Origin: an uncultured Burkholderiales bacterium | GTDB taxonomy: Bacteria; Pseudomonadota; Gammaproteobacteria; Burkholderiales; Burkholderiaceae_C | Direction: 5' to 3' | DNA: 19,242 nt | Assembly: GCA_937897495.1 (NCBI GenBank) | Contig: CALCBL010000036.1 | Location: 1-19,242 of the forward strand | Shown: positions 5,998 to 14,367 of the stretch, in pieces | How positions within the stretch are numbered: position 1 is the stretch's first letter | Layout: the number at the start of each line of letters is the position of its first letter | Translations under genes and position numbers: made by a program | Notes under the pieces: generated by a model | Database searches by the model: none | Told to the model about the DNA's origin: nothing | The model's input: only the letters and a program-made list of their open reading frames with translations

Positions 5998-8784
5998 ATG
6001 AGCGACAAGAAAACACTTTTGCTGGTGGATGGTTCCAGTTACCTCTACCGAGCCTTTCATGCCATGCCTGATTTGAGAGCTGTGCCGGGCGACCCCGCCA
6101 GCCCTGCGACAGGTGCCATCCGAGGCATGATCAACATGATGGAGCGCCTTCGGAAAGACATTCCCGCAGACTTTGCGGTGTGTGTCTTTGATGCCAAAGG
6201 CCCTACCTTCCGCGATGAAATTTACCCAGAATACAAACAAAACAGAAGTCCCATGCCCGACGATTTGCGTTCGCAAATTCAGCCGATTCATGAGTTGGTT
6301 CGTTTGATGGGATGGAAAGTCTTGGACGTACCTGGCGTTGAAGCCGATGATGTGATCGGCACACTGTCTGCTGTGGGTTCATCGCAAGGCATTGAGGTGG
6401 TGGTTTCAAGTGGCGACAAAGACTTGGCCCAATTGGTGAATGAACATATCACCATCATCGACACCATGAATGGAAAGCGCCGTGATTTGGCGGGCGTTCA
6501 AGAAGAATTTGGTGTGCCTGCCAGCCTCATGTTGGACTATCAAATTTTGGTGGGTGACACGGTCGACAATGTGCCAGGCGTGCAAAAAGTAGGCCCTAAA
6601 ACGGCGGTCAAACTTTTGCTTGAATATGGCTCGCTCGATAACTTGATGGCCAATGCCGATCAAGTCAAAGGGGTGGTGGGTGAGAACCTTCGCAAGGCGG
6701 TCGATTGGTTGCCTACCGGCCGTCAGCTCTTGAAAATTCGCACCGATTGCGATTTGAACGAGTACGTGCCCGAGTTGCCCTCACTTGAAACCATTCGGTT
6801 AGCGCAGCCCAACGAAGCCGACTTGTTGGCTTTTTATGAAAAGTATGGCTTCAAAGGTTTGGTCAGAAGCCGTGGAGCAGGCGCCCCTGAGTCTGCAAAC
6901 AGCAAGTCCTCTGCCAAAGTGGCATTTGTCCCCAATGACGATTTGTTTGCTGAGCCAGAACCGGTTGTCACTGTCACTGGCGACAAACACTACGAAACCA
7001 TTTTGACTTGGACCCAATTCGACACATGGCTGCCGAGGTTAGAGGCCGCTGAGTGTGTGGCCATCGACACCGAGACCACATCGCTCGATGCCATGCGCGC
7101 CGATTTGGTGGGTATCAGTTGGAGTGTCAAACCGGGTGAGGCGGCTTATTTGCCTTTGCGCCACGAAGGGCCCGACGCACCTGTGCAGTTGCCCTTGTTG
7201 GAAGTTCTGGCCAAGCTCAAAGCTTGGCTTGAAAACCCGCTCAAACTCAAAGTAGGTCAGCACATTAAATACGACCGGCATGTGTTTGCCAATCAAGGCA
7301 TTGAGGTGCGTGGCTATGCACACGACACCATGCTGCAAAGTTATGTGCTGGAAGTCCACAAGCCGCACAGCCTGACCAGTTTGGCATTGCGACATGTTGG
7401 CCGTACCGGTTTGACTTACGAAGACATGTGCGGCAAAGGTGTGCATCAAATTTCGTTTGCACAAGTTGATGTCGAAAAAGCCTCTGAGTATTCTTGTGAA
7501 GATTCAGACCAATGCTTGGATGTGCATGGTGTGCTCTGGCCCCGCATTCAAGCCGATGCCAAACTGCGTGCCATCTATGACATCGAAATTGCCACCAGCG
7601 AAGCTTTGTTTCGCATTGAGCGCAATGGCGTGCTAATTGATGGCCCCACACTGGCCGCACAAAGCCAAGCCTTGGGGCAACGCATTTTGCAACTAGAAAC
7701 TGAAGCTTATGAAATTGCAGGGCAGCCCTTTAACTTGAGCAGCCCTAAACAACTTGGTGAAATCTTTTTTGACAAACTGGGTTTGCCCGTCATTAAAAAA
7801 ACCGCGACGGGTGCGCGCAGTACCGATGAAGAAGTGTTGGAAAAACTAGCAGAAGACTACCCTTTGCCTGCGCGCATTTTGGAGCACCGCAGTTTGTCCA
7901 AACTGAAGGGTACTTACACCGACAAGCTGGCGCAAATGGCTTTGCCCAGAACGGGCAGGGTGCATACGCATTACGCGCAAGCGGTGGCCGTCACAGGCCG
8001 TTTGTCCAGCAACGATCCAAATTTGCAAAACATTCCCATTCGCACGGCAGAGGGCCGCAAAGTGCGCGAAGCTTTTGTGGCACCTGCTGGTAGTTTCATT
8101 GCCAGTGCTGACTATTCGCAAATTGAGTTGCGCATCATGGCGCATTTGAGCGGTGACGAGGCCTTGCTCAAAGCCTTTCATCAAGGCTTGGACGTGCACA
8201 AAGCCACTGCGGCCGAAGTGTTTGGTTTAACGCCCGATCAAGTTTCGAGTGAGCAGCGCCGCTATGCCAAAACCATTAATTTTGGTTTGATTTACGGCAT
8301 GAGTGCGTTTGGTTTGGCCAAGGCCTTGGGCATCGACAATGGCGCTGCCAAAAATTACATTGAGCGTTACTTCCAACGCTTTGCAGGTGTCAAGCGCTAC
8401 ATGGACGAAACGCGCGAGCAAGCCAAATCGCAAGGCTATGTTGAAACTGTATTTGGCCGCAGGTTGTATTTGCCGGAAATCAATTCTCCTAACGGACCCC
8501 GTCGTGCGGGTGCTGAGCGTGCAGCGATCAATGCGCCTATGCAGGGCACTGCAGCCGATTTGATCAAGCTGTCGATGATGGCTGTGCAAGCAGGCATTGA
8601 CAAAGAACAACGCAAAAGCAAAGTGATCATGCAGGTGCACGACGAATTGGTTTTTGAAGTGCCTGAAGATGAAGTTGAGTGGCTCAAAGTTGCAGTGCCA
8701 AAATGGATGGCTGAAGTAGCCACACTCAAAGTGCCTTTGTTGGCCGAAGTGGGTGTGGGACTGAACTGGGATCAGGCGCATTGA
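5998..8784 (+). CDS. polA: DNA polymerase I
   Basis: Fills repair gaps and removes RNA primers. From the ATG at 5998 the protein is 928 residues, the same length as E. coli Pol I. The order is: 5'-3' exonuclease (about 1-290, with L-L-V-D-G-S-S-Y-L-Y-R-A-F near the N-terminus, acidic E115/D117/D118, and a GDTVDNVPGVQKVGPKTA helix-hairpin-helix); 3'-5' exonuclease with intact AIDTETTSLD (D357, E359), so proofreading should be retained; and the polymerase with motif A ADYSQIELR (D705), motif B RRYAKTINFGLIYGMS and motif C QVHDELVFE (D882). Both polymerase aspartates fall at the E. coli numbers. A GTG at 5932 in frame would add 22 residues but is rejected on length and homology. Confidence 0.97.
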   Translation: MSDKKTLLLVDGSSYLYRAFHAMPDLRAVPGDPASPATGAIRGMINMMERLRKDIPADFAVCVFDAKGPTFRDEIYPEYKQNRSPMPDDLRSQIQPIHELVRLMGWKVLDVPGVEADDVIGTLSAVGSSQGIEVVVSSGDKDLAQLVNEHITIIDTMNGKRRDLAGVQEEFGVPASLMLDYQILVGDTVDNVPGVQKVGPKTAVKLLLEYGSLDNLMANADQVKGVVGENLRKAVDWLPTGRQLLKIRTDCDLNEYVPELPSLETIRLAQPNEADLLAFYEKYGFKGLVRSRGAGAPESANSKSSAKVAFVPNDDLFAEPEPVVTVTGDKHYETILTWTQFDTWLPRLEAAECVAIDTETTSLDAMRADLVGISWSVKPGEAAYLPLRHEGPDAPVQLPLLEVLAKLKAWLENPLKLKVGQHIKYDRHVFANQGIEVRGYAHDTMLQSYVLEVHKPHSLTSLALRHVGRTGLTYEDMCGKGVHQISFAQVDVEKASEYSCEDSDQCLDVHGVLWPRIQADAKLRAIYDIEIATSEALFRIERNGVLIDGPTLAAQSQALGQRILQLETEAYEIAGQPFNLSSPKQLGEIFFDKLGLPVIKKTATGARSTDEEVLEKLAEDYPLPARILEHRSLSKLKGTYTDKLAQMALPRTGRVHTHYAQAVAVTGRLSSNDPNLQNIPIRTAEGRKVREAFVAPAGSFIASADYSQIELRIMAHLSGDEALLKAFHQGLDVHKATAAEVFGLTPDQVSSEQRRYAKTINFGLIYGMSAFGLAKALGIDNGAAKNYIERYFQRFAGVKRYMDETREQAKSQGYVETVFGRRLYLPEINSPNGPRRAGAERAAINAPMQGTAADLIKLSMMAVQAGIDKEQRKSKVIMQVHDELVFEVPEDEVEWLKVAVPKWMAEVATLKVPLLAEVGVGLNWDQAH

Positions 8785-8809
8785 CGTTGCGTCTAGGGCT
8801 AACTTGAAT
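8781..8809 (+). promoter_or_regulatory. Possible promoter for the Nudix-TauE pair
   Basis: TTGACG (8781-8786, overlapping the polA stop codon) and TTGAAT (8804-8809) are spaced by 17 bp. The predicted start is at about 8816, only a few bases before the ATG at 8821, so again nearly leaderless. The Nudix gene has no obvious Shine-Dalgarno sequence. Read-through from polA is also possible across the 36-nt gap. Confidence 0.35.
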
Positions 8810-8820
8810 GTGTAGACAGC

Positions 8821-9687
8821 ATGAACGCCATTGAAAAGTTCAAGGCCGCTCTCAGCGCTCCAGAAATCCAAGTGTTGCATCAGTGCTTGAAGCAAGCGAT
8901 GCAGCCCTTGCCAGTAGATGCAGTCCCTTGGTATTTGGGAGGCTCGCCTGCTGCCGCTGGGTACATCATGCCTGCGCATGCCAAAGTTCTGCAAAGCTTA
9001 AGTAGCCAATGGACTGATCTTCCTCTTGGCTTGCATTGGGATACTCCAGAGAGAACGCCTGCTTCTCGAAGTAGGGCTTTGGCTGAGTTTGCCAAGCAAC
9101 TGCACGACCTGGGTTATGTAACGGGTTGGCGCAATGAAAAATTCAGCTTCTGGGAAGACCATGTCATTGGAACTGGGCCGCAGTGTTTAGAGCCTACGTC
9201 TCTATTGCGCGCGGCTTTTGAAATGGAGCGATCGGCCTTCAGGTTTTTTGGTTTGCGCAGTCATGCTGTGCATGTGAATGGCTTCACACATGAAGGGCAT
9301 TTATGGTGTGGCCGCAGAGCTGTAACCAAGCCTACAGACCCTGGCATGCTGGACAACGTTGCCGCAGGCGGTTTACCAGTGGGTGAGTCACTTCAAACCT
9401 GCGCTGTTAGAGAAATGGCTGAAGAGGCTGGACTTTCTGAGACCTTGGCATTGACTGCGGTCTCTCATGGCCATGTGAGTACCTGCCGTGCAGTGGCAAC
9501 GGGTTGGCACCATGAAACATTGTGGGTTTACAACCTGCTTGTTCCGCCTGATGTGACGCCTGTCAATCAAGACGGTGAGGTGAGTGAATTGACGTGTCTT
9601 TCATCCAAGCAAGTTGTTGAGGCCATTGCCAGCAATGCCTTTACGGTGGACGCAGCTTGCGTCATTGCACACGGTGTTTTGAACTAA
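8821..9687 (+). CDS. DUF4743-Nudix hydrolase
   Basis: A 288-residue protein with an N-terminal DUF4743-like region (about 1-125) and a C-terminal Nudix domain. The Nudix box is complete at 183-205: G-x5-E189-x7-R197-E198-M-A-E201-E202-A-G-L, which binds divalent metal and cleaves X-linked nucleoside diphosphates. Proteins with this pairing are related to the Nudix part of fungal/plant thiamine pyrophosphokinase-like and NUDT20/24-like proteins, but the substrate of bacterial members is not established, so none is named here. The stop codon directly abuts the ATG of the TauE gene with no intervening base, indicating translational coupling. Confidence 0.85.
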   Translation: MNAIEKFKAALSAPEIQVLHQCLKQAMQPLPVDAVPWYLGGSPAAAGYIMPAHAKVLQSLSSQWTDLPLGLHWDTPERTPASRSRALAEFAKQLHDLGYVTGWRNEKFSFWEDHVIGTGPQCLEPTSLLRAAFEMERSAFRFFGLRSHAVHVNGFTHEGHLWCGRRAVTKPTDPGMLDNVAAGGLPVGESLQTCAVREMAEEAGLSETLALTAVSHGHVSTCRAVATGWHHETLWVYNLLVPPDVTPVNQDGEVSELTCLSSKQVVEAIASNAFTVDAACVIAHGVLN

Positions 9688-10428
9688 ATGGAAGCGGGTC
9701 TGTATCAATTTGCAGTCGTTTTTGTAGGCTATTTTGTGCTGGGTATTGCAGGGTTCGGTTCTGCCCTGATCATTGTTCCTTTGTTGGCATGGGATTGGCC
9801 ACTTGCAATGGTGGTTCCCTTGATGCTTCTGATTGATGTGCCTGCAGCCATCTTGCACACGGGCTTGAATTTTCGGCAAGTCATGTGGAAAGAGTTGCCG
9901 CCTTTGCTGCCTTCGGTTATTTTTGGCGCAGTCGCTGGCATTGTGCTCATGCGCATCACTCAGGGTGATGGCCTGCTTCTTTGCTTGGGACTCTATGTGA
10001 TCTACATTGGCTGGCGAGGTCTCAAGGGCGCTGCAGTGGCGGTCCAACTCCGGCCATCGATGCGTCACTTGGCAGGTTTCATGATGGGGCTTGTCGAAAC
10101 CATGTTTGGCACAGCTGGGCCGGTTGTCATGTCCTGGCTTTCGCAGCGCTTGTCGGATCCATTTTTAATCAGGGCGACCATGCCGATGACCATCATTGGC
10201 CTGTCATCCATTGCGCTGTGCATGGTGGGTGTAGCAGGGGGTCTGAACAATATAGAGCTGTGGAAATGCTTGATGCTGCTCCTGCCTTTTGCCATTGCGG
10301 GTGTTTGGCTGGGACACCAATTGGCACTTCGAATTCAAGCGGCTTTTCTCAAGCCCTTCATCTACAGTTTTTTATGCCTTAGTGGCCTTGTGTTGTGTGC
10401 CAGAGCCTTGAGAGGCATTGTGATTTAA
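9688..10428 (+). CDS. TauE/SafE-family membrane transporter
   Basis: A 246-residue inner-membrane protein with about eight hydrophobic segments in two similar halves, each opening with a glycine-rich turn (V-G-Y-F-V-L-G-I-A-G-F-G-S-A near 15-27 and G-L-V-E-T-M-F-G-T-A-G-P near 134-145). This is typical of the TauE/SafE (TSUP) family, which exports sulfite, sulfoacetate or related organic anions. The exact substrate cannot be read from the sequence. It starts immediately after the Nudix stop codon and probably depends on coupling. Its stop codon overlaps that of the convergent amidohydrolase gene by 4 nt, and no terminator is seen. Confidence 0.85.
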   Translation: MEAGLYQFAVVFVGYFVLGIAGFGSALIIVPLLAWDWPLAMVVPLMLLIDVPAAILHTGLNFRQVMWKELPPLLPSVIFGAVAGIVLMRITQGDGLLLCLGLYVIYIGWRGLKGAAVAVQLRPSMRHLAGFMMGLVETMFGTAGPVVMSWLSQRLSDPFLIRATMPMTIIGLSSIALCMVGVAGGLNNIELWKCLMLLLPFAIAGVWLGHQLALRIQAAFLKPFIYSFLCLSGLVLCARALRGIVI

Positions 10429-11435
10429 ATAGGCGATTCAACCTTTTCAACCAACACCGCCAAATTTTGCCCCGCACGGACTTGCCCAATTAAACCGTGG
10501 GCGTAGAGCGTGCCGCTTGATTGAAAGTACACAGCCTCGGGCTCTAGGTTGGGTCGGTTTAAGTGGTGCATTAAACCTGCCACTTGTCCTTTTTGAATCT
10601 CATCGCCTAGCGCGAAGTGTCTTTCGAAGTAGCCATCCATGGGTGCAAACACGTAGGCTTCAGTGCCATGAATGCGAGTCCATTGCGTTTTTTCGCCTGG
10701 ACAAGTTTCGATATTTGGCAAAACCCCGGTGTGCTTGAGCACTCTGTGTGTGGCTTCACGTGTGGCCCGAACAGAGTCTGCCGTGGCCCAACCGCCCATG
10801 CCCATTTCGGCGGCAAGCATGGGAATGCCCTTGAAGGTGACATACCCTGCAGAGGTTCGGTAGTCGCCCATGTTGCTGGTCTGAACGGTGATGCCTACGC
10901 CAAATGCCTCCGCTAAGCGTGCATTGGCTTGAATGAGTTCAGCGGGCATGCCCTCTGCCATGACCACATGGGCGCTAGGCTGGATAAACAAGGAGCGGCC
11001 ACCCGCATGCAAGTCAATGTAGAAATTCGCCTTGCTAAAAAGATGGTCAGTGACATACCTGGCAATTTGCTGCGTTGGTAAGCCGTAGTCATCACCGGGA
11101 AAGACGCGGTTCAGGTTCAGTTGATCGATGGGGGATGTGCGTCGCCCCGCTTTTAAGGCTGGCGCATTGAAGGTGGGGAGCAAGATCAGTTGACCCGTAA
11201 CTTCCTGGGCTTCGATGTTGCGCATCAACTCCGAAATAACAATGGGGCCTTCGTACTCGTCGCCATGAACTGCGCCAGTCAGCACCACCACAGGGCCTTT
11301 ACCATTTTTGATGGAAGCAGCGGGAAAAGGAATCACACCCCATGCATCGTCGTCGGGCGAGTGGGGCAGGTTGAGCGTACCAATTTGCTTACCGTCTTTG
11401 TCCCAGTCAATGTCGGTGAATACAGTGCTCGTCAT
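10425..11435 (-). CDS. DoeB/aspartoacylase-like zinc amidohydrolase
   Basis: A 336-residue succinylglutamate desuccinylase/aspartoacylase (M14-related) protein that should hydrolyse an N-acyl amide. The zinc site is visible: H57 and E60 in GAVHGDEYEGP, and H143 in DLHAGG. The substrate motif SPIDQLNLNRVFPG (101-114) gives the family's N-x-N-R. The N-terminal G-K-Q-I-G-T-L-N-L-P-H-S plus D-D-A-W segment and overall length resemble DoeB, the N-acetyl-L-2,4-diaminobutyrate deacetylase of ectoine breakdown, but no doeA, doeC or doeD lies nearby. It is the last gene of the minus-strand operon, 38 nt after the HAD gene, with AGGA before its ATG. The substrate is more likely an N-acylated or gamma-glutamylated amine of that pathway (inference). 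Confidence 0.82.
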   Translation of the reverse strand: MTSTVFTDIDWDKDGKQIGTLNLPHSPDDDAWGVIPFPAASIKNGKGPVVVLTGAVHGDEYEGPIVISELMRNIEAQEVTGQLILLPTFNAPALKAGRRTSPIDQLNLNRVFPGDDYGLPTQQIARYVTDHLFSKANFYIDLHAGGRSLFIQPSAHVVMAEGMPAELIQANARLAEAFGVGITVQTSNMGDYRTSAGYVTFKGIPMLAAEMGMGGWATADSVRATREATHRVLKHTGVLPNIETCPGEKTQWTRIHGTEAYVFAPMDGYFERHFALGDEIQKGQVAGLMHHLNRPNLEPEAVYFQSSGTLYAHGLIGQVRAGQNLAVLVEKVESPI

Positions 11436-11473
11436 GTGAATCCTGTGTTGGCTAAAAAGTTAAAACGGCTTGA

Positions 11474-12133
11474 CTAAAACCACTCAATTTGGGGCCAACC
11501 CCGTTTGGCGGCCTCCGCCCTTAACTTCACATCGCCTTGTGTCACGGTGGCGTGCGTGACGGCTTCTAGGAGTGGCAGGTCGTTGATGGAATCGCTGTAG
11601 CCCCAAGTTTCAAGCTGAGCCCAGTCTAATGCTTGCGCCTTGCACCACATCTTAAGGCGGGTGACTTTGCCTTCGCGCATGTTCAGCACACCAGCTGTTT
11701 TGCCGGTGAACAAACCCTTTTGTATTTCAGCATCGGTGGCAATGAGGTCTTGCACGCCTAAGTGTTGGGCTGTCAATTCAGTGATGAAGCGGTTGGTGGC
11801 GGTGGTCATGACCACTCGATCGCCCTTGGCTTGATGGGTTTTGATTTGTGCTTTGCCACCGGCGCACAAACGCGGTGCTATCCATGTGCTTAAAAATTCT
11901 TGACGAATTACTTCCCAGTCAGCAGGTGCTTTGAGCGTCAAGGTGCCAATGTAAAACTCACAAAATACCTGCACATTGACGGCCCCCGTTTTGTAGTCGC
12001 GCGCCATGGCTTCGTTTTTGGCAGAAAAGATGGCCTTGTCGAGCAAACCTTTGTCAATGAGAAAGTCACACCACAGTTGATCGCTGTCGCCATCGAGCAG
12101 CGTGTGGTCTAAGTCAAACAAGGCCAGGCGCAT
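11474..12133 (-). CDS. HAD-IB family phosphatase-like hydrolase
   Basis: A 219-residue haloacid-dehalogenase-superfamily protein. Motif I is DLDHTLL with the nucleophile D7 and acid/base D9; motif II is V-V-M-T-T-A-T (about 107-113); motif IV is GYSDSINDLPLL with D181 and D185. The helical cap between motifs I and II places it in subclass IB with SerB and related phosphomonoesterases. It lacks the motif I and Schiff-base lysine arrangement of phosphonoacetaldehyde hydrolase (PhnX), so it should not be called a phosphonatase. Its ATG begins 1 nt after the aldehyde dehydrogenase stop codon, so it is translationally coupled to the pathway. Phosphoethanolamine would be a logical substrate but this is a guess. 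Confidence 0.85.
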   Translation of the reverse strand: MRLALFDLDHTLLDGDSDQLWCDFLIDKGLLDKAIFSAKNEAMARDYKTGAVNVQVFCEFYIGTLTLKAPADWEVIRQEFLSTWIAPRLCAGGKAQIKTHQAKGDRVVMTTATNRFITELTAQHLGVQDLIATDAEIQKGLFTGKTAGVLNMREGKVTRLKMWCKAQALDWAQLETWGYSDSINDLPLLEAVTHATVTQGDVKLRAEAAKRGWPQIEWF

Positions 12134-12134
12134 G

Positions 12135-13520
12135 TCAGTTGCTGCGCAAGTGCCAAGCTTTGGGACGTGTGAAAGTAGCCATGCCTTCGCGCGACAAAGT
12201 CAGGCCAATGCCTGAATGGCCATAGCCACTCCATGGCAAGCGTGGACTGACGCGGTCACAGCAGTTCCAGTAGACAGAGCCTGCGCGAACTTGCGAAAGG
12301 ACTTCGCGTGCTAGTTGTTCGTTGGGTGTGTAGACGCCTGCGGTCAGGCCATACACGGTGTCGTTCATGAGGCGAATGGCCTCTGCATCGCTACTTACTT
12401 TTTGGATGCCAATGATGGGCCCAAAACTTTCGTCGCGCATGAGGGACATGCTGTGGTTCACGTTGTCAAACACCGTGGCCTCAAACCAATTGCCTTTGCC
12501 ACCCATGGGGCCTTGGCTGCGTTGCCCCCCCAACAAGCAACGCGCGCCTTTGGCTTTGGCATCGGCAATTTGATCTTCCAAAACTTTCAGTTGAGGTGCG
12601 CGTGTCAGCGGACCCAAGTAGGTGTCCGCGGCCATGGGATCGCCCATTTTGAAAGTGCGAACGGTGTCGACCAAGGCTTGAACGAATTGGTCGTGAATGC
12701 TGGCATGCACGTAAATGCGCTCGACGGAACAGCAACTTTGACCTGCGTTGTACATGGCGCCATCGGCCAATGATTGTGCGGCGGCTACGGGGTCGGCATC
12801 GGCGCAAACATAGGTGGGATCTTTGCCGCCTAACTCTAATTGCAGCTTGGTCATGCGGGGCCCCATGATGTTGGCAATGTGCTGTCCAGTGGCCAATGAA
12901 CCAGTAAAGAACATACCGTCAAGTTGTTGAGCAAGCAAGGCATTGCCTGTGTCTGCCGCGCCAATGAGGGTGGCAAAGACATCTTCTGGGATACCGGCCT
13001 CGTGCAGCAATCGGGCCATGGCCATGCCACTCATGGCTGCAAATTCTGAGGGTTTGTAAAGAATGGCATTGCCCATGAGGAGGCCGGGTACAAACACATT
13101 GCCACCCACAAACCACGGGTAGTTCCACGCAGAGATGTTGCCAATCACACCAAGTGGGATGTGCTGAATTTGCTCGCACATACCGTCTTGCTTGTAAACC
13201 GTTTCGGTTTTGAGAATACTTTCTGCTTCTGCCAAGAAAAAATCTACGCGTCCTAAAAAACCGTTCAATTCATTGCGCGAGTGTCCAAGGGGCTTGCCGG
13301 TTTCTTGGGTCATGGTTTTGGCCAAGTCTTCAAGTTGCGCTACAACCAAAGCTCGAAAGCGTTGAATGCACACCATGCGATCTGCCAAAGGCGTAGCAGC
13401 CCATGCTGCTTGTGCATTGCGTGCTTTTTGGGCCTTGATGGCCACGGCTGCGCCATCATCGATGCGAAGTTGAGTAATCAGTTCATCGGTGGCAGGGTTG
13501 ACGACGTCAAGCAGTTTCAT
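12135..13520 (-). CDS. NAD(P)-dependent aldehyde dehydrogenase
   Basis: A 461-residue ALDH-superfamily enzyme oxidising an aldehyde to a carboxylate. Visible landmarks are AWNYPW (N133 oxyanion residue), YKPSE (K156), FTGS (about 205-208), LELGGKDP (E229 general base) and NAGQSCC with the catalytic C263, then E-S-F-G-P-I-I and the C-terminal W-S-G-Y-G-H-S-G-I-G segment. It is slightly shorter at the N-terminus than typical 480-500-residue members. In this operon the natural substrate would be the aldehyde made by the iron alcohol dehydrogenase (a gamma-glutamylamino-aldehyde, as for PuuC) or phosphonoacetaldehyde from PhnW (as for PhnY). The sequence alone does not decide. The ribosome-binding site TTGGA is weak; the gap to the upstream gene is 50 nt. 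Confidence 0.9.
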   Translation of the reverse strand: MKLLDVVNPATDELITQLRIDDGAAVAIKAQKARNAQAAWAATPLADRMVCIQRFRALVVAQLEDLAKTMTQETGKPLGHSRNELNGFLGRVDFFLAEAESILKTETVYKQDGMCEQIQHIPLGVIGNISAWNYPWFVGGNVFVPGLLMGNAILYKPSEFAAMSGMAMARLLHEAGIPEDVFATLIGAADTGNALLAQQLDGMFFTGSLATGQHIANIMGPRMTKLQLELGGKDPTYVCADADPVAAAQSLADGAMYNAGQSCCSVERIYVHASIHDQFVQALVDTVRTFKMGDPMAADTYLGPLTRAPQLKVLEDQIADAKAKGARCLLGGQRSQGPMGGKGNWFEATVFDNVNHSMSLMRDESFGPIIGIQKVSSDAEAIRLMNDTVYGLTAGVYTPNEQLAREVLSQVRAGSVYWNCCDRVSPRLPWSGYGHSGIGLTLSREGMATFTRPKAWHLRSN

Positions 13521-13570
13521 ACAAATCCAATGTGGTGCGGTGTTTTTATTTGAAGAAGGTACGCCTAAGC

Positions 13571-14350
13571 TTATTGCTTCTTACGTGCTGCATTTAAAAA
13601 GTCAGTCAGAATAGGCGCGTCATTCAAGGTGCCTAAGGTCGATTTGTGAAACTCAGGATGCCATTGCACGGCGGCCACATAAGCGTCGCCTTGTAGTCGA
13701 ATGGCTTCTGGAATGTGGTCATGAGGGCAGAAAGCTTCCACCACAAAATTGGCGGCCAGATCTTTCACGCCTTGATGGTGAATGCTGTTGACTTTGGCTT
13801 TGGTGGCGCCGCCCAATAACTTAGACAGTTTGCTATTGGGTTCGAACTGCACCTCGTGCAAATTGAGATCGTACTTTACGCCGTCGCGGTGCATCAGGGC
13901 ATCGGGTCTTTGCGTGGCAATGTCTTGGTACAAAGTGCCGCCAAAAGCCACATTGATCATTTGCATGCCTCGGCATACGCCCAGCACCGGCTTACCAGCA
14001 GCCACAAAAGATTCAATCAGCTTCTTTTCATAAGCATCGCGCACACGGTCGCCTGCCCAGCGCGGGTCCATTACTTCTTCGCCATAACTTCCCGGCCACA
14101 CATCGCTGCCGCCCATTAGCACCACGCCGTCTAACCATTGCGCATAGTCAGCGATTTGCGCATCGCCCACTTGCGTATCACCTTCGGGCGATGGAATCAT
14201 GACCGCCAAGTCGCCTTGCGACATGACCCAATGCGCCACCGACTGCTCAATGTATTGAAGCGTCTTACCTTTGAAGATAGGACGCTCTTGATCTGGATGA
14301 AAGAAGCATGCAGAGATGCCAATTTTCAGACGTTGAGGATGAGAAGACAT
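13571..14350 (-). CDS. PuuD-like gamma-glutamyl hydrolase (class I GATase fold)
   Basis: A 259-residue peptidase-C26-type protein that should hydrolyse a gamma-glutamyl amide and release glutamate. It carries the class I glutamine amidotransferase triad: C126 in GVCRGMQMINVAFGG, and H231 and E233 in QWHPEF. It also has the PuuD-typical MGGSDVWPGSYGE (79-91) and VNSIHHQGVKDL (187-198) stretches. In E. coli PuuD splits gamma-glutamyl-GABA; here there is no PuuB amine oxidase, so the substrate probably differs, gamma-glutamylglycine being one candidate. It sits 17 nt after the alcohol dehydrogenase gene with an AGGAACGG ribosome-binding site, firmly inside the operon with the gamma-glutamyl ligase. 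Confidence 0.9.
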   Translation of the reverse strand: MSSHPQRLKIGISACFFHPDQERPIFKGKTLQYIEQSVAHWVMSQGDLAVMIPSPEGDTQVGDAQIADYAQWLDGVVLMGGSDVWPGSYGEEVMDPRWAGDRVRDAYEKKLIESFVAAGKPVLGVCRGMQMINVAFGGTLYQDIATQRPDALMHRDGVKYDLNLHEVQFEPNSKLSKLLGGATKAKVNSIHHQGVKDLAANFVVEAFCPHDHIPEAIRLQGDAYVAAVQWHPEFHKSTLGTLNDAPILTDFLNAARKKQ

Positions 14351-14367
14351 GAAACACCGTTCCTGAA

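Noticed and set aside
5791..6291. 166-codon minus-strand frame across the thrB/polA divide
   Set aside because: Overlaps the coding ends of both genes and both predicted promoters; no domain.
8227..8994. 255-codon open frame antisense to the polA end and Nudix start
   Set aside because: Covers the conserved polymerase motifs on the other strand; no start signal or family likeness.
10425..11435. Firm assignment as ectoine-pathway DoeB
   Set aside because: No other ectoine genes in the operon; similarity supports only the enzyme class.
11474..12133. HAD protein as phosphonoacetaldehyde hydrolase PhnX
   Set aside because: Motif I and the cap layout are of subclass IB (SerB-like); the PhnX catalytic lysine region is not recognisable.
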